From Spongospora subterranea f. sp. subterranea (lineage: Eukaryota > Endomyxa: Phytomyxea > Phytomyxea > Plasmodiophorida): a stretch of DNA of 64,000 nucleotides. The stretch spans positions 109,136 through 173,135 of the forward strand of contig JAUGWO010000067.1 of NCBI GenBank assembly GCA_049724395.1. The letters run 5' to 3'. Both the position numbers and the translations under genes were made by a program. Shown here in pieces: positions 55,110-64,000 of the stretch (positions are counted from its first letter, which is position 1; each line of letters opens with the position of its first letter). The notes under the pieces are model-generated. The model ran no database searches. It was given only the letters and a program-made list of their open reading frames with translations, and was not told the origin of the DNA.

Positions 55110-56483
55110 ATGAGTTCCTGGTCTCTCTTGATTGTCGCCGTTATGGCGTTATTTGCTCTATCATCCTCAGTTAAGGTAATTATCTGTTTATGCCATTGAG
55201 TGTTCACCTATCTCATTATAATTCAACAAACTCAGGTGCACGAGACGGTTCCTTCAACGACTACAACTGTAAGTTGCACGATCATCCACAACTGGGGGTT
55301 TAATCATTTGACTACCTCCATTAGGATCTGAAACCTGATGAGAGTGCTTTCTCCCAGCTTATGGAATCATCGCTCTCCCAGATTATGGATGGACTATCGT
55401 GGGACAAGCTTTACGTTGGACTAGTTATTGTTGTTTACTTTCATTCATCTGACAACTGTGCATTGAAAACAGGATTGCATGAATCGTTTATCCGATGAGG
55501 GAGACGAAGAAGAAGGAGACGAGAAAGAATTACCTCAGGCATTTTTTTTTATCGTCCAATTTAGTCCGGTTGTGTTAATCATCACTATGTTAATCAGTGG
55601 GCAAACCGTCTTTTGCTATGGCTATGTGAACCTTATGAAAGTTGTAAAATAACAAAGGTCGGTCTCAATCAACAGAGTAGAGTGTTTAGTCGATTGACCA
55701 ATCCCCATTAGGATCTGGAACCAAATGAGAATGGTGTCTCCACCAATATGGTTGGGCTATCTTTGTCCGAGATTTCGGTTGGACTGTTAATCGCTATCCA
55801 TTTTCATTCATCTGACAACTTTGAACTGAAAACAGACTGGCATTGAATATTTGTCAAACCCCAAAGCTGAGACTGCACTAGAGAAAGATAATATTACCCC
55901 AGAGGTTCGGTCATGTCAATCACGATTATCATATTCAATGGGCAAACTGAAATTTACTTTTTTTGTACGTGAACCCTATGAGATTTTTTCAATATTCAGT
56001 TTCAGCCAACACAGTAGCGCTTGAAATTTGTTCATTTGTCCATCTCCATTAGGACGAGGAACTGATTGGAAATGTGTCACCGCTGATTCACGTCGCATAT
56101 TTCATCCTTCTTTCTGGCAACAGTAACCTGATGCAGGAATTGATTACATTGGTAGGGCCGGACCCTGCCAGCCAAAACGAATTTCTGGATACGGTCAACA
56201 AGGTGATTAATTCTAGAGACTTCCACCTGAGTTTTGTTGACATCCTTTTTCTCTATAATATTTAGTTCAGGGTCAAACTGTTGCCAGATCCGGTCCCGAC
56301 CTTTGAACATCTGAAGATATCGAATGTCAGTTCACTATCAAAATGAGTGGATAATGACTTGTTCTGATTTATTCTTAGGCCCAGGAAGACGAAGACCAAA
56401 TTTCAGCTACTGAAGATCGGCTTTCGGTAATGATCGCAATCTCCCATTTTTCCCTTTCCGCTGACGACCTTCAGGAGGAATAA
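55110..56483 (+). CDS. Modular secreted protein D (9 phase-0 exons)
   Basis: Unknown function. Exons: 55110-55175 (66 nt, signal peptide MSSWSLLIVAVMALFALSSS), 55236-55268 (33, VHETVPSTTTT), 55325-55414 (90, DLKPDESAFSQLMESS..), 55473-55538 (66, DCMNRLSDEGDEEEGDEK..), 55712-55777 (66, DLEPNENGVSTNMVG..), 55836-55904 (69, TGIEYLSNPKAETAL..), 56053-56202 (150, Leu-rich, HVAYFILLSGNSNLMQ), 56379-56426 (48, AQEDEDQISATEDRLS), 56475-56483 (EE plus stop). The sum is 597 nt, about 198 residues. All exons are multiples of three. Introns alternate 58 nt inside an exon pair and 148-173 nt between pairs. The intron after exon 4 begins GC, not GT. A longer in-frame upstream ORF exists, but homology to A and B favours ATG 55110. 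Confidence 0.75.
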
Positions 56484-57229
56484 GCGGCGATAACGGACAT
56501 CTTATTGTTCAAATAAATCAACCCTGTATTGGATGCTCGCCAAATGTTCATCATCAAATTGAGGTTCCAGATATTGAACCAAACGACCCCGCCTCTCATG
56601 GTGCCCCCTTCGCCCTAAAATCTCCATATGGATAAACTTTGTTTGCCATCGAACGCCTTTTTTCTGAAGTGGGCGAACGAGTCGAGCATCTCTGAATCAG
56701 CATGAGATGAACCATCATGTTCATTTGCTCAATCCTACTCGCATCCCTCCAGAATCGCAAACTTTCTGGTCAAGACAGCAGCAGCAATGGTACTACACAA
56801 CCAACACGCTTATCAAACCCCAAACAATCAGGGACAACACTTTCTGTGAAACTACCGCTTTTTACGCCCGACCAAGGTCAGATGGAGATATTGATACTAG
56901 AAGTTTTGGATCATCGGTTCAGAGGTAAATCGCTAAATACCAATTGTACTCTTGGTCTCGCGAGTCCTATGTATCTACATAGGCAGCGAAAAATGACCAA
57001 ACTATGCACTGAAAAAGTGGTCTGAACCATTACCCAATCTTTGTACCTGTTTTGTAAAAAAAAATGGGAAAGATCAATGCCCTCTCCAGACAGCTCGGGT
57101 TAAGGGATATCACAGAACCCGTCAAACGGATTGCTGTAATTACATTCACTGAACAAGAAAAGGGAACCAGGAACAACACCGCTGTTTCTTTAGCACATTC
57201 ACAACGACAGCGTTAACTCTTCTTGGCTT
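56484..57229 (+). other. Flank of D with a possible small gene
   Basis: The ORF 56717-57025 (MFICSILLASLQNRKLSGQD, SSSNGTTQPTRLSNPK..) is paralogous to 54070-54200, where the same frame stays open for about 45 codons and then stops. It may be the start of a small gene or simply duplicated DNA. 57030-57229 shows nothing. Confidence 0.3.
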
Positions 57230-57990
57230 TGTCGGTAGTGATTTTAGCTGGTTCATCCATGACAGTAATCGGTTATAATGTGTATATTTGTGCCTGGACA
57301 GTATTGATAAATCGCTATATCCAATCCTATGTTCAGCGCGATGATCTCACATTCATACGAAGATGTCACTATCGATCCTCGTTTGACTGTTGTTTCAGTC
57401 TCCTCTGCCTCTGTTTTCGGGCCCGTTTTGGTTCCTTTTGCGATTGTCGATCAGAATTGCTGCTGCACCTCCACCCTGGTCACGTTTGAAACTTCCATCT
57501 GTCCATAGCTCGATGTCAGGGTTCTTTGGTAACAGTTCTCCTTTTTTTGTGTTTCTTGATTGCCTTTTCCTATTTGATGTGTGGAATCTAACCTGATTTA
57601 GTCCCTCAAGGATGTTGAGCGATATCTCTGTTCTCGCATGAATGGGGGCATATTCTTCTGGCACTCTTTCTCTGAGTGATTTCCATACTTCGTCCACCCA
57701 TCACCTTCTCCATCCCATTCCGTGTATTATCTGCCCGATAATGTCACCTTTGCCTGAGCAGCGAGCGAGTACTATCATGGTTGTTTCTGTCATGATTTTA
57801 TCTCTCAATAGTGGGAATCCAGATATTGCATGTAGTATTGTTATTGGTGTTGATTAAAACATCCCGTATATGTTCTCATATATCATTGACGATTCCATCA
57901 ATGAACGCCCAGACACACTTTTAGTGTTGGCCCGGCGGCATAGATCGCGGATGTGTATTGAGACAGACGCTCCCTATGAACACGTTCATT
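57230..57990 (-). mobile_element. Non-LTR (LINE-type) retrotransposon relic, RNase H part
   Basis: The minus strand, in order: HRERLSQYTSAIYAAGPTLK (about 57910-57970), ARCSGKGDIIGQIIHGMGWR (57700-57790), SLRERVPEEYAPIHARTEIS, then IELWTDGSFKRDQGGGAAAI (57440-57520), the first strand and Asp of RNase H. After a frame shift it continues SSYECEIIALNIGLDIAIYQ and IHIITDYCHG, matching the E and D positions of RNase H. Stops and shifts show it is dead. No target-site duplication or tail was identified. Confidence 0.6.
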
Positions 57991-58147
57991 GAAATGTATT
58001 CTTGCGCTGGACACAAGGATACATCAACACTACGAGCAAATTGTCTCGAGATCGACGCGATCGACCTACCAACTTCTGCCATTGGAAGCCAGTCGTAACG
58101 TCTCAGTTAAACGGCGAAACAACAGGGCAATGCCTTCGATTCTGCTT
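57991..58147. other. No gene seen
   Basis: Short stretch between the LINE relic and a dispersed repeat. Confidence 0.3.
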
Positions 58148-58380
58148 CCGCTTGTGGTATGGCATACAAAGGTTTGAGGGTTTTTTATGGGTCGGGTAAT
58201 CCTGTGTACTACCAGGCTTTCCCTACTTCCGCTTGGCCGATACATGTAGCTTTGGTATTCACTGAAGGAACCTATTAGACCAGCTGGGATTCACCCCCAG
58301 AACCTGTCCTAACGACCCCACCGAATGGGACCTGCCCTCAACCGATTACCATTGCCTATCCAGAGCTGTCGAGTTTACTG
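58148..58380. repeat. Dispersed repeat shared with 19.2-19.4 kb
   Basis: TGGTATGGCATACAAAGG.. through CGGGTAATCCTGTGTACTAC to CCGAATGGGACCTGCCC is the inverted counterpart of 19205-19412. Here only one or two ATACC-like units are present at the end where the other copy has about 48. Confidence 0.7.
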
Positions 58381-58609
58381 CCAGGCAGGTCACTCTCCCA
58401 CATTCATTATGGACATGTGGTCAGACCCACTTATTTCAACGAAATTATTCTCCTCGCTCTTCATGATAACCCGGGTTATAGTGCTTTATAAGGGGATAAA
58501 GGGTTTTTAAAGAAATATGCTTGACCTCTTCGGCATCACTGACAAAGACATCTCATCATTTGAGAATCGAAGTCCGGAACAGCAGCGCCAATTGTTGAAT
58601 TGTTGAGTG
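58381..58609. other. No gene seen
   Basis: No recognised ORF or repeat. Confidence 0.3.
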
Positions 58610-59008
58610 AAATCATAGCAAGGAGGTGATATCGACTAGACCCACATCTTTCCGATGCCGGGATAGAAGGATTGAGGGGCGTTCTGCAACGAAACAGTTT
58701 GTTTTGAAATAACTACCCGCCATTATGTGCTTCCATGAACAGATTGAACCAAACATGGCAGGCTGAATGCCCCTCTTTCCTACATCACTGGCTTCAATAA
58801 GCATCTTCAACGTGATTTGGCATGTAGTAGAGAAACGCACCTATCAAATGCAGAACTGATTCACAGAGAGCAAAAGTTGAATAGGTGGGAGAGGAGAATC
58901 GGGTACCTAAACACTGGTGTTTGACACCTAGAGCCGTTCCATTTTTGACTCTGACCTCATCCTTGGCAATTGGCGAACCGCGCTACTGTTGCGCCATCCA
59001 ATTCTCCA
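58610..59008. repeat. 5' end of a ~3.3-kb tandem duplication
   Basis: CTAGACCCACATCTTTCCGATG.. matches 61968 onward (CTAGACTCACATGG..TCCGATG). It contains a phrase typical of element tails (HLSNAELIHREQKLNRWERR, 58840-58900), perhaps the end of a LINE-like ORF. The duplicated unit runs to about 61300 in copy 1 and beyond the window in copy 2. Confidence 0.6.
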
Positions 59009-61267
59009 ATGCGTGTCCTCAACTTGTTGGGATTGCTGGTTGTGGCGACCAGACCGACTCGATCTGCGACAACCGAACCTGTTCATGGCTGGGACGCACC
59101 GCTTGGCACAGGTCAGGCCAATGCCGCCACAAGAATCGCCTTCCCGACGATCTCGGTATGGATGGCGGAATGTCGCTCCAAAGAGTTGCCTAAATTCCGA
59201 GATCATTTGTCGCCGTCGCAGGAGTGGGCAACGCCCCATGACGAGACCCAAGTTTTAAAATTTCCAGTATTCGAATACTCGAAATGGGAGTCAAATTGGC
59301 TGCAAGGCAATTCCTTGTTGGAGTTTGATTTTTCCGATATCAATGGGGTCGAACAGTTTGGTGAAAGTTCTTCGATGAATGTAGTCGCCATTCATCTTCA
59401 TACTGAGATTCGGCTTGTTAAGTGTTTCTTTAGGAATGGGACTCGAGCCCGGGTTCGAATATTGACGCGTCCCATATCAGTATCGATTCTCAACAGTTGA
59501 TCCAAGAGGGCGAGAACCTCGATTGCCTGATCGATCCAAATCGAATTCCCATCAAGTCGAAAATTTCGCCCTCAAAAGACTCTTTCGAGAACCTCGTGCC
59601 CGATAACAGAAACGCCCACCAGATTGGCAGTTCCTCCAAAAATTTAGCCGTTCAGTTCATGTCTAACTTGTGTTTCGGTTTGCTAAGTTCGTCTCAGGAT
59701 TGGAACCCGAACACGAGGTCAAACCGTGATGCATCCCGTATCAGTATTGATGGTCAACAGTCAATTGAAAGTGTAGAGGGCAAAATTTTCGATTGCCGCA
59801 TCGAAAATACGATCAATTCGAAAAACCAGCCTGTTGACGTTCGTGAAAATTTCGTGCCAGTAAGCGATTGCAGAGGATCGTGATTACCAACGTCTGCTTA
59901 TGGCGTATTAGGATGGATTTCCGAAGCGGACTCGCAAAATGGTTCCGTTCTGTAATACCAAGTTTGTGTTGGAATTGAGAATGCTGTGTCGGCACCTAAA
60001 CTGGGACCTGGATGAGGTCAAAGATTATGATAGCCTCTGTGTGTTTCTGGTCAGAACTCTGGTTCCCCGCTGGGATTTAATGATCACAAACGGTATCGTC
60101 TGCTTAGGGAAAGGAGGCGAATCCAGAACAGGTCGAGTTTCACGACAGTGTCGCCATGACCGAACACATAATGGAACTACTGTTGCGCGGCAATTCGGGG
60201 CGGAATAACGTTGAGGTCGGACAAAACAAAATTTTTCCGATTTTCCTCGACCTAGAATATTTGGCAAGGCAACCAGCACCCTGCAAAAACTGATCCGAAT
60301 TTCAAATTTTGTTTTGAAACTGGTCTCTTGCAGAAATTCGCTCTGCAGTATCAGTACTAGGATGATTACCTGTCTCAAGGAGGTCTGTATCCCCGTCCTT
60401 CACTGTCTTGTGAAATGTTGTGGCAAAGACATTGACCTGTTCCAGACACGTTGGGGAACCCTTGCTCATCACCGTTTTTTTGGAGCGTCTTGCTGCCCCG
60501 GTCGTGGATCAAATCATAACACCTGCGGTTACCACAGGATGAAAATCGTCAGAAACCCTGACAACAGGTTTTTCATTCGCATTTTGTTAGAAATACTGAT
60601 GAACGTTTGTGCTTTCAGAGTCAAAGAGTCCGGTTTAATGTATCTCAGAGCTCTTGCTGTTGCTATAACATCGTCAAAAATCGCAGAAGAAAAACTCAAA
60701 CTGTGCTGTGAATTCTACGAGAAATACCAGTCAAGTGGGCCAGTGGCTCGAAGACTTCTCCGATCATATGTTTGCCAGTCTCCGAGACCCATCTGGGGGT
60801 GCTTTGTTCATCACTGTGGTCAAAATATCAATGAATGGATTCGAAAATGGGGCCAGAAATTCACGCATTATCAATTCGGCAGACGGAAATGTCAGGGCTT
60901 GGAGTCCCTTGATTGCGGATCAATCGACCGACCATTTGATATTCCAGCAAGACTTAATCTTCGCCATAAATCAACCCGAAATCTCCTCCCAGCGCTTTCC
61001 AAAATTCTCGAAGCGTATGATCAGTTCGTGATTGCGAAGACAACATCAATGAGATCGGCTCATCCGGATTTAACCACCTTGATCAGAAAATGCCTTTATC
61101 CTGTCAACAATTGTTGGCATCGTCATTGCGGTGGAAGTGTTGAGGAATTTGTTCGGAGATGGGGAGGATCAATATCCTACCCCAAGTTCAGTCGCGATTG
61201 CTGTCCTGGAACAGGCCGACAGGAATCTGATATCTGTCAATATCATTATCTTTCGTCCCAAGTATAG
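59009..61267 (+). CDS. Secreted protein with three Cys/WG/His modules, copy 1
   Basis: Unknown function. The ATG at 59009 gives MRVLNLLGLLVVATRPTRSA, a signal peptide. A phase-0 intron (about 59392-59441; GTAGTC..CTTTAG) joins to EWDSSPGSNIDASHISIDSQ.., a region with an internal repeat (DASHISID / DASRISID). The next intron (GTAAGCG..TATTAG) joins to DGFPKRTRKM... The C-terminal part (60314-61267) has three repeats: CLVKCCGKDIDLFQTRWG.., CFVHHCGQNINEWIRKWG.., CWHRHCGGSVEEFVRRWG.., each followed by F-x3-5-(C)C-x-G and C-x-x-H/R. A 51-nt intron (GTTTTTC..CTTTCAG) lies between the first and second repeats. The frame between about 60090 and 60260 is shifted relative to copy 2, so the gene may be damaged or the sequence imperfect. 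Confidence 0.6.
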
Positions 61268-61957
61268 ATGAGGGTTGACTCTCCAATGATTCAACAAACA
61301 AGGTAGATGGAGTCAAATAAACATGGTGGGTTTATGATAGTTTCACAAGGTTTATAGGAATGTTCTGCTGTATTCATATCATTTTTCCGTGTAAATCCGT
61401 TGATCTGGCCAACATTGACCAAGACACATATGTGGATTCAACACCTCCCCCCAACTCACGCTCGATTGATTTCGATTGATTTTGTTGTTGAGTCTAATGA
61501 ATAGGTGGAGTCGGGAGCCATCAGATATGATGATAGCGGAAGGGAATGACTATAGATCCCACCCCGAATTGAGCACAACCCAATCATCTTCGGGTTGGAC
61601 ATCGTACGCAACAGAAAGCGTTAAGCGTTGTCACAGCGTCAAAATGATTTTGTTTTTGGTCAAACAATGGTTTTTATCATTATACAAAAGATGGCGTTGT
61701 TTGTTTTTGGTGAGTTGCGATCGTCAAGGTGGTCTATCCGGATATCCAGCGAATCCACTTGTTTTGACGTTTCGTTCAATATATATTGGTCACGATTTTG
61801 GTTTTCTGTCATCTTCAATTGTAGTTCAAACGACGATAATAATGGATCGTGTTGAGGTTCATCTCCTCTCTCTATCGCTTGTTTCGCGAGTTTGTTAATC
61901 TCTTTGCTGTTGACAGCAGCGTCAATTGTTGGATTGACGAGCGAAATCGTAGGAAGG
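61268..61957. other. Spacer between the tandem copies
   Basis: A 140-codon ORF (61476-61898) is not recognised and lacks protein-like features. No repeat noticed. Confidence 0.35.
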
Positions 61958-62344
61958 AAGTGGTGTCATCTAGACTCACATGGAATCACTCCGATGTCGG
62001 GATAGGAATATTGCAGGGAGCTCTTAAACGAAACACGATCTTACGAACTACCCGCCATTATCTGCTTTCATGAACGGGTTGAATCAAACATGGCAGGTCG
62101 AATGTCCCTCTCTCCTACGACATTGGCATCATCCAAAACATTATGCGGCATGTAGTAGAGCAACGCCCATATTAAATGCAGAACTAAATCACAATAGGAA
62201 AGCTGAATAGGTGGGAGAGGATAATCAAGTAAACCCCCTGGTGTATGACACCTAGACCCGTTCCATTTCTCGTTCGTCTCATCGTTGACTCTGAACTCAT
62301 CCTTGACCGTTGGCGAACCGACTTACTGTTGCACCATTTCTCAA
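61958..62344. repeat. 5' end of duplicated unit, copy 2
   Basis: Counterpart of 58610-59008. Confidence 0.6.
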
Positions 62345-64000
62345 ATGTATGTCCTCAAGTTGTTGGGTTTGCTGCTTGTGGCGACGAGATCGACTCGATC
62401 TGTCACAATCGAATTTGGGCATGGTTGGGGCGAACCGCTTGGCACAGGTCAGGCCAACGCCGCCACAGGGATCGCCTCCTCGACTATCTCGGTATGGATG
62501 TCGGAATGTCGCTCCAAATAATTTCCTGAATTCTGAGTCATTGGTCCTTGCAGAACACCATGTCGCAGTGGCAGGAATGGGCAATGCTCCATGACAAGGC
62601 CCCAGGTTTACCCTTTCCAAAATTCGAATATTCGACATTGGAGTCAGATTGGCTGCGAGGCGATTCCTTATTGGCGTTTGATATTTCCAATACCAATGAT
62701 GACGACCAATTTGATGAAAGTTTTTCGATGAATGTAGTCGTTCAGGTCATCTTCATACAGTGATTTCCGCTTGTTAAAGTGCGTTTTTAGGGCCCGGGTT
62801 CGAAAATTGACGCGCCCCATATCAGTTTCCATTCTCAACAGTTGGGCCAAGAGGCCGAGAACCTCGATTGCATTATTGATCCAAATCGAATTCGAATTAA
62901 ATGGGAAAATTTCCCGTCAAAAGAACCTCTCGAGAATCTCGTGCCCGATAACAGAAACGCCCACCAGTTTGGCGACAGTTTTTTCAAAAATTCAGCCGTT
63001 CAGTTCAAGTCCAACTTGTGTTTCGGTTCGCTAATTAACTCGTCTCAGGATTGGACCCTGAACACAAGTTCAAACCGTGATGCATCCCGTATCAGTATTG
63101 ATTGTCAACCGAAATCTGAAAGCGTTGAGGGCAAAACTTGCGGTTGCCGCAACGAAAATACAATTAATTCGAAATCCCAGCCTGTTGACGTTCGTGAAAA
63201 TTTCGTGCCAGTAAGCGATTGCCAAGAACCGTAATTACACTAATCTGTTTATGGCGTATTAGGATGGATTTCCGAAGCGGACTCACAAAAAAGTTAAGTT
63301 TCGTAATGACAAGTACTTGCTGGGATTCGAGTGCTCTGTCCACTCTTAAACTGGGACCTGGATGAGGTCAAGGACTATGAGAGCCTCTGTGTGTTTTTGG
63401 TCAGAACTCTTGTTCCCCGGTCTGTCTGGGGTTTGATGATCACAAACGGTATCGTCTCCTTAGGAAAAGGAGACGAATCCTAGACAAAGACCAGTTTCAC
63501 GACAGTGTCGCCATAACGCAACACATCATCAAACTATTGTTCCTCCCAAAGTCGGATCGGAAGAGCGTTGAGGTCGGACAAAACAACATCGATGTTCCTG
63601 ATCCTAAGATGATTGTCAAGGCACCCAGCACCCTGCAAAAACTGATCCTAATCTCGAATTTTGTTTTGAAACTGATCTCTTGCAGAAGATCGGGCTGCAG
63701 TTTGAGTCGAAAGGTGCACGATTGTCTCATGCACGTCTGTATCCCCGTCCTTCAATGTCTTGTGATATGCTGTGGCAAAGACATTGACCTGTTCCGAACA
63801 CATTGGGGAACGCGTTTCCCGCACCATCGTTTTGGAGCGGTTCGCTGCCCCGGTTCTGTATCAAATCATAACACCTGCGGTTACCAGAGGACAAATCGTC
63901 AAAAACCCTGACAGCAGGTCTTATACGCCTTGTTTTAAAAACACTGATAAACGTTGCCCTTTCAGGGGGTCAAAGCTCCGGTTTGATGGATCTCAATGCT
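62345..64000 (+). pseudogene. Secreted Cys-module gene, copy 2 (partial, frame-shifted)
   Basis: The ATG at 62345 gives MYVLKLLGLLLVATRSTRSV, again a signal peptide. A TAA follows CRSK (about 62518-62520), where copy 1 has GAG. Later blocks match copy 1: the DASHISI-like and DASRISIDCQ repeats, the LNWDLDEVKDYESLCVFLV region reached after an indel near 63340, and the first Cys module (CLVICCGKDIDLFRTHWG..) at about 63720-63890. A two-base deletion near 63893 (AGGACAAATCG versus AGGATGAAAATCG) shifts the frame after the module. The gene runs off the window at the next exon. Likely a decaying copy. Confidence 0.6.

Noticed and set aside
54717-55199. 160-codon ORF extending gene D upstream
   Set aside because: Genes A and B start at the equivalent of ATG 55110 and share a leader sequence before it; the upstream part contains simple GTGGACAC repeats and no homology to the paralogs.
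57223-57596. Plus-strand ORFs over the LINE relic
   Set aside because: They are antisense to the RNase H-like frame, which has clear family residues.
59450-59462. GGTTCGAAT, resembling a tRNA B box
   Set aside because: It lies in an exon of the Cys-module gene (and is repeated in copy 2), with no A box or cloverleaf around it.

Overview
This window looks like accessory, duplication-rich DNA from a fungus. The evidence is short introns (about 45-60 nt, GT..AG, often with a CTGAC/CTAAC branch-like motif), a FunK1-type kinase, a MULE-like transposase relic and a single-chain ATP-citrate lyase. The fused lyase argues against the split-subunit arrangement usual in filamentous ascomycetes. I cannot name the species. 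All multi-exon structures were read by eye from splice signals, frame continuity and comparison between paralogs inside the window.

Layout. 0-3.1 kb: a small two-exon ORF, an EMC10-like gene and an unrecognised minus-strand gene. 3.4-13.2 kb: two tandem multi-exon ankyrin-repeat genes (minus), each starting with a signal-peptide exon, separated by a 30-bp minisatellite. 13.2-22.5 kb: a graveyard of ankyrin fragments in both orientations, segmental duplications and four more tandem arrays (26 bp, 54 bp, ATACC, 46 bp). 22.6-25.3 kb: several long inverted repeats. 25.7-30.7 kb: ATP-citrate lyase and a thioredoxin-like gene, the most conventional part. 31.2-36.9 kb: transposase relic, a FunK1 kinase gene and an inverted, truncated copy of it. 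36.9-38.8 kb: a 48-bp minisatellite. 39-43.9 kb and 51.4-56.5 kb: a family of modular secreted-protein genes built from phase-0 exons. 44-50.7 kb: nested inverted repeats. 57.2-58 kb: LINE relic. 58.6 kb to the end: a tandem duplication carrying a secreted cysteine-rich repeat protein.

Most notable are: (1) the modular family A/B/D, where every exon I could resolve is a multiple of three bases, all introns are phase 0, exon 1 is a signal peptide, and exon-intron-exon-intron cassettes are duplicated; (2) a secreted protein with three copies of an apparently unnamed Cys/Trp-Gly/His module; (3) secreted ankyrin proteins; and (4) two tandem arrays for which an unexpanded copy of the same locus exists elsewhere in the window. 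Many paralog pairs differ by one- or two-base indels, so real pseudogenisation and assembly errors both need to be considered.
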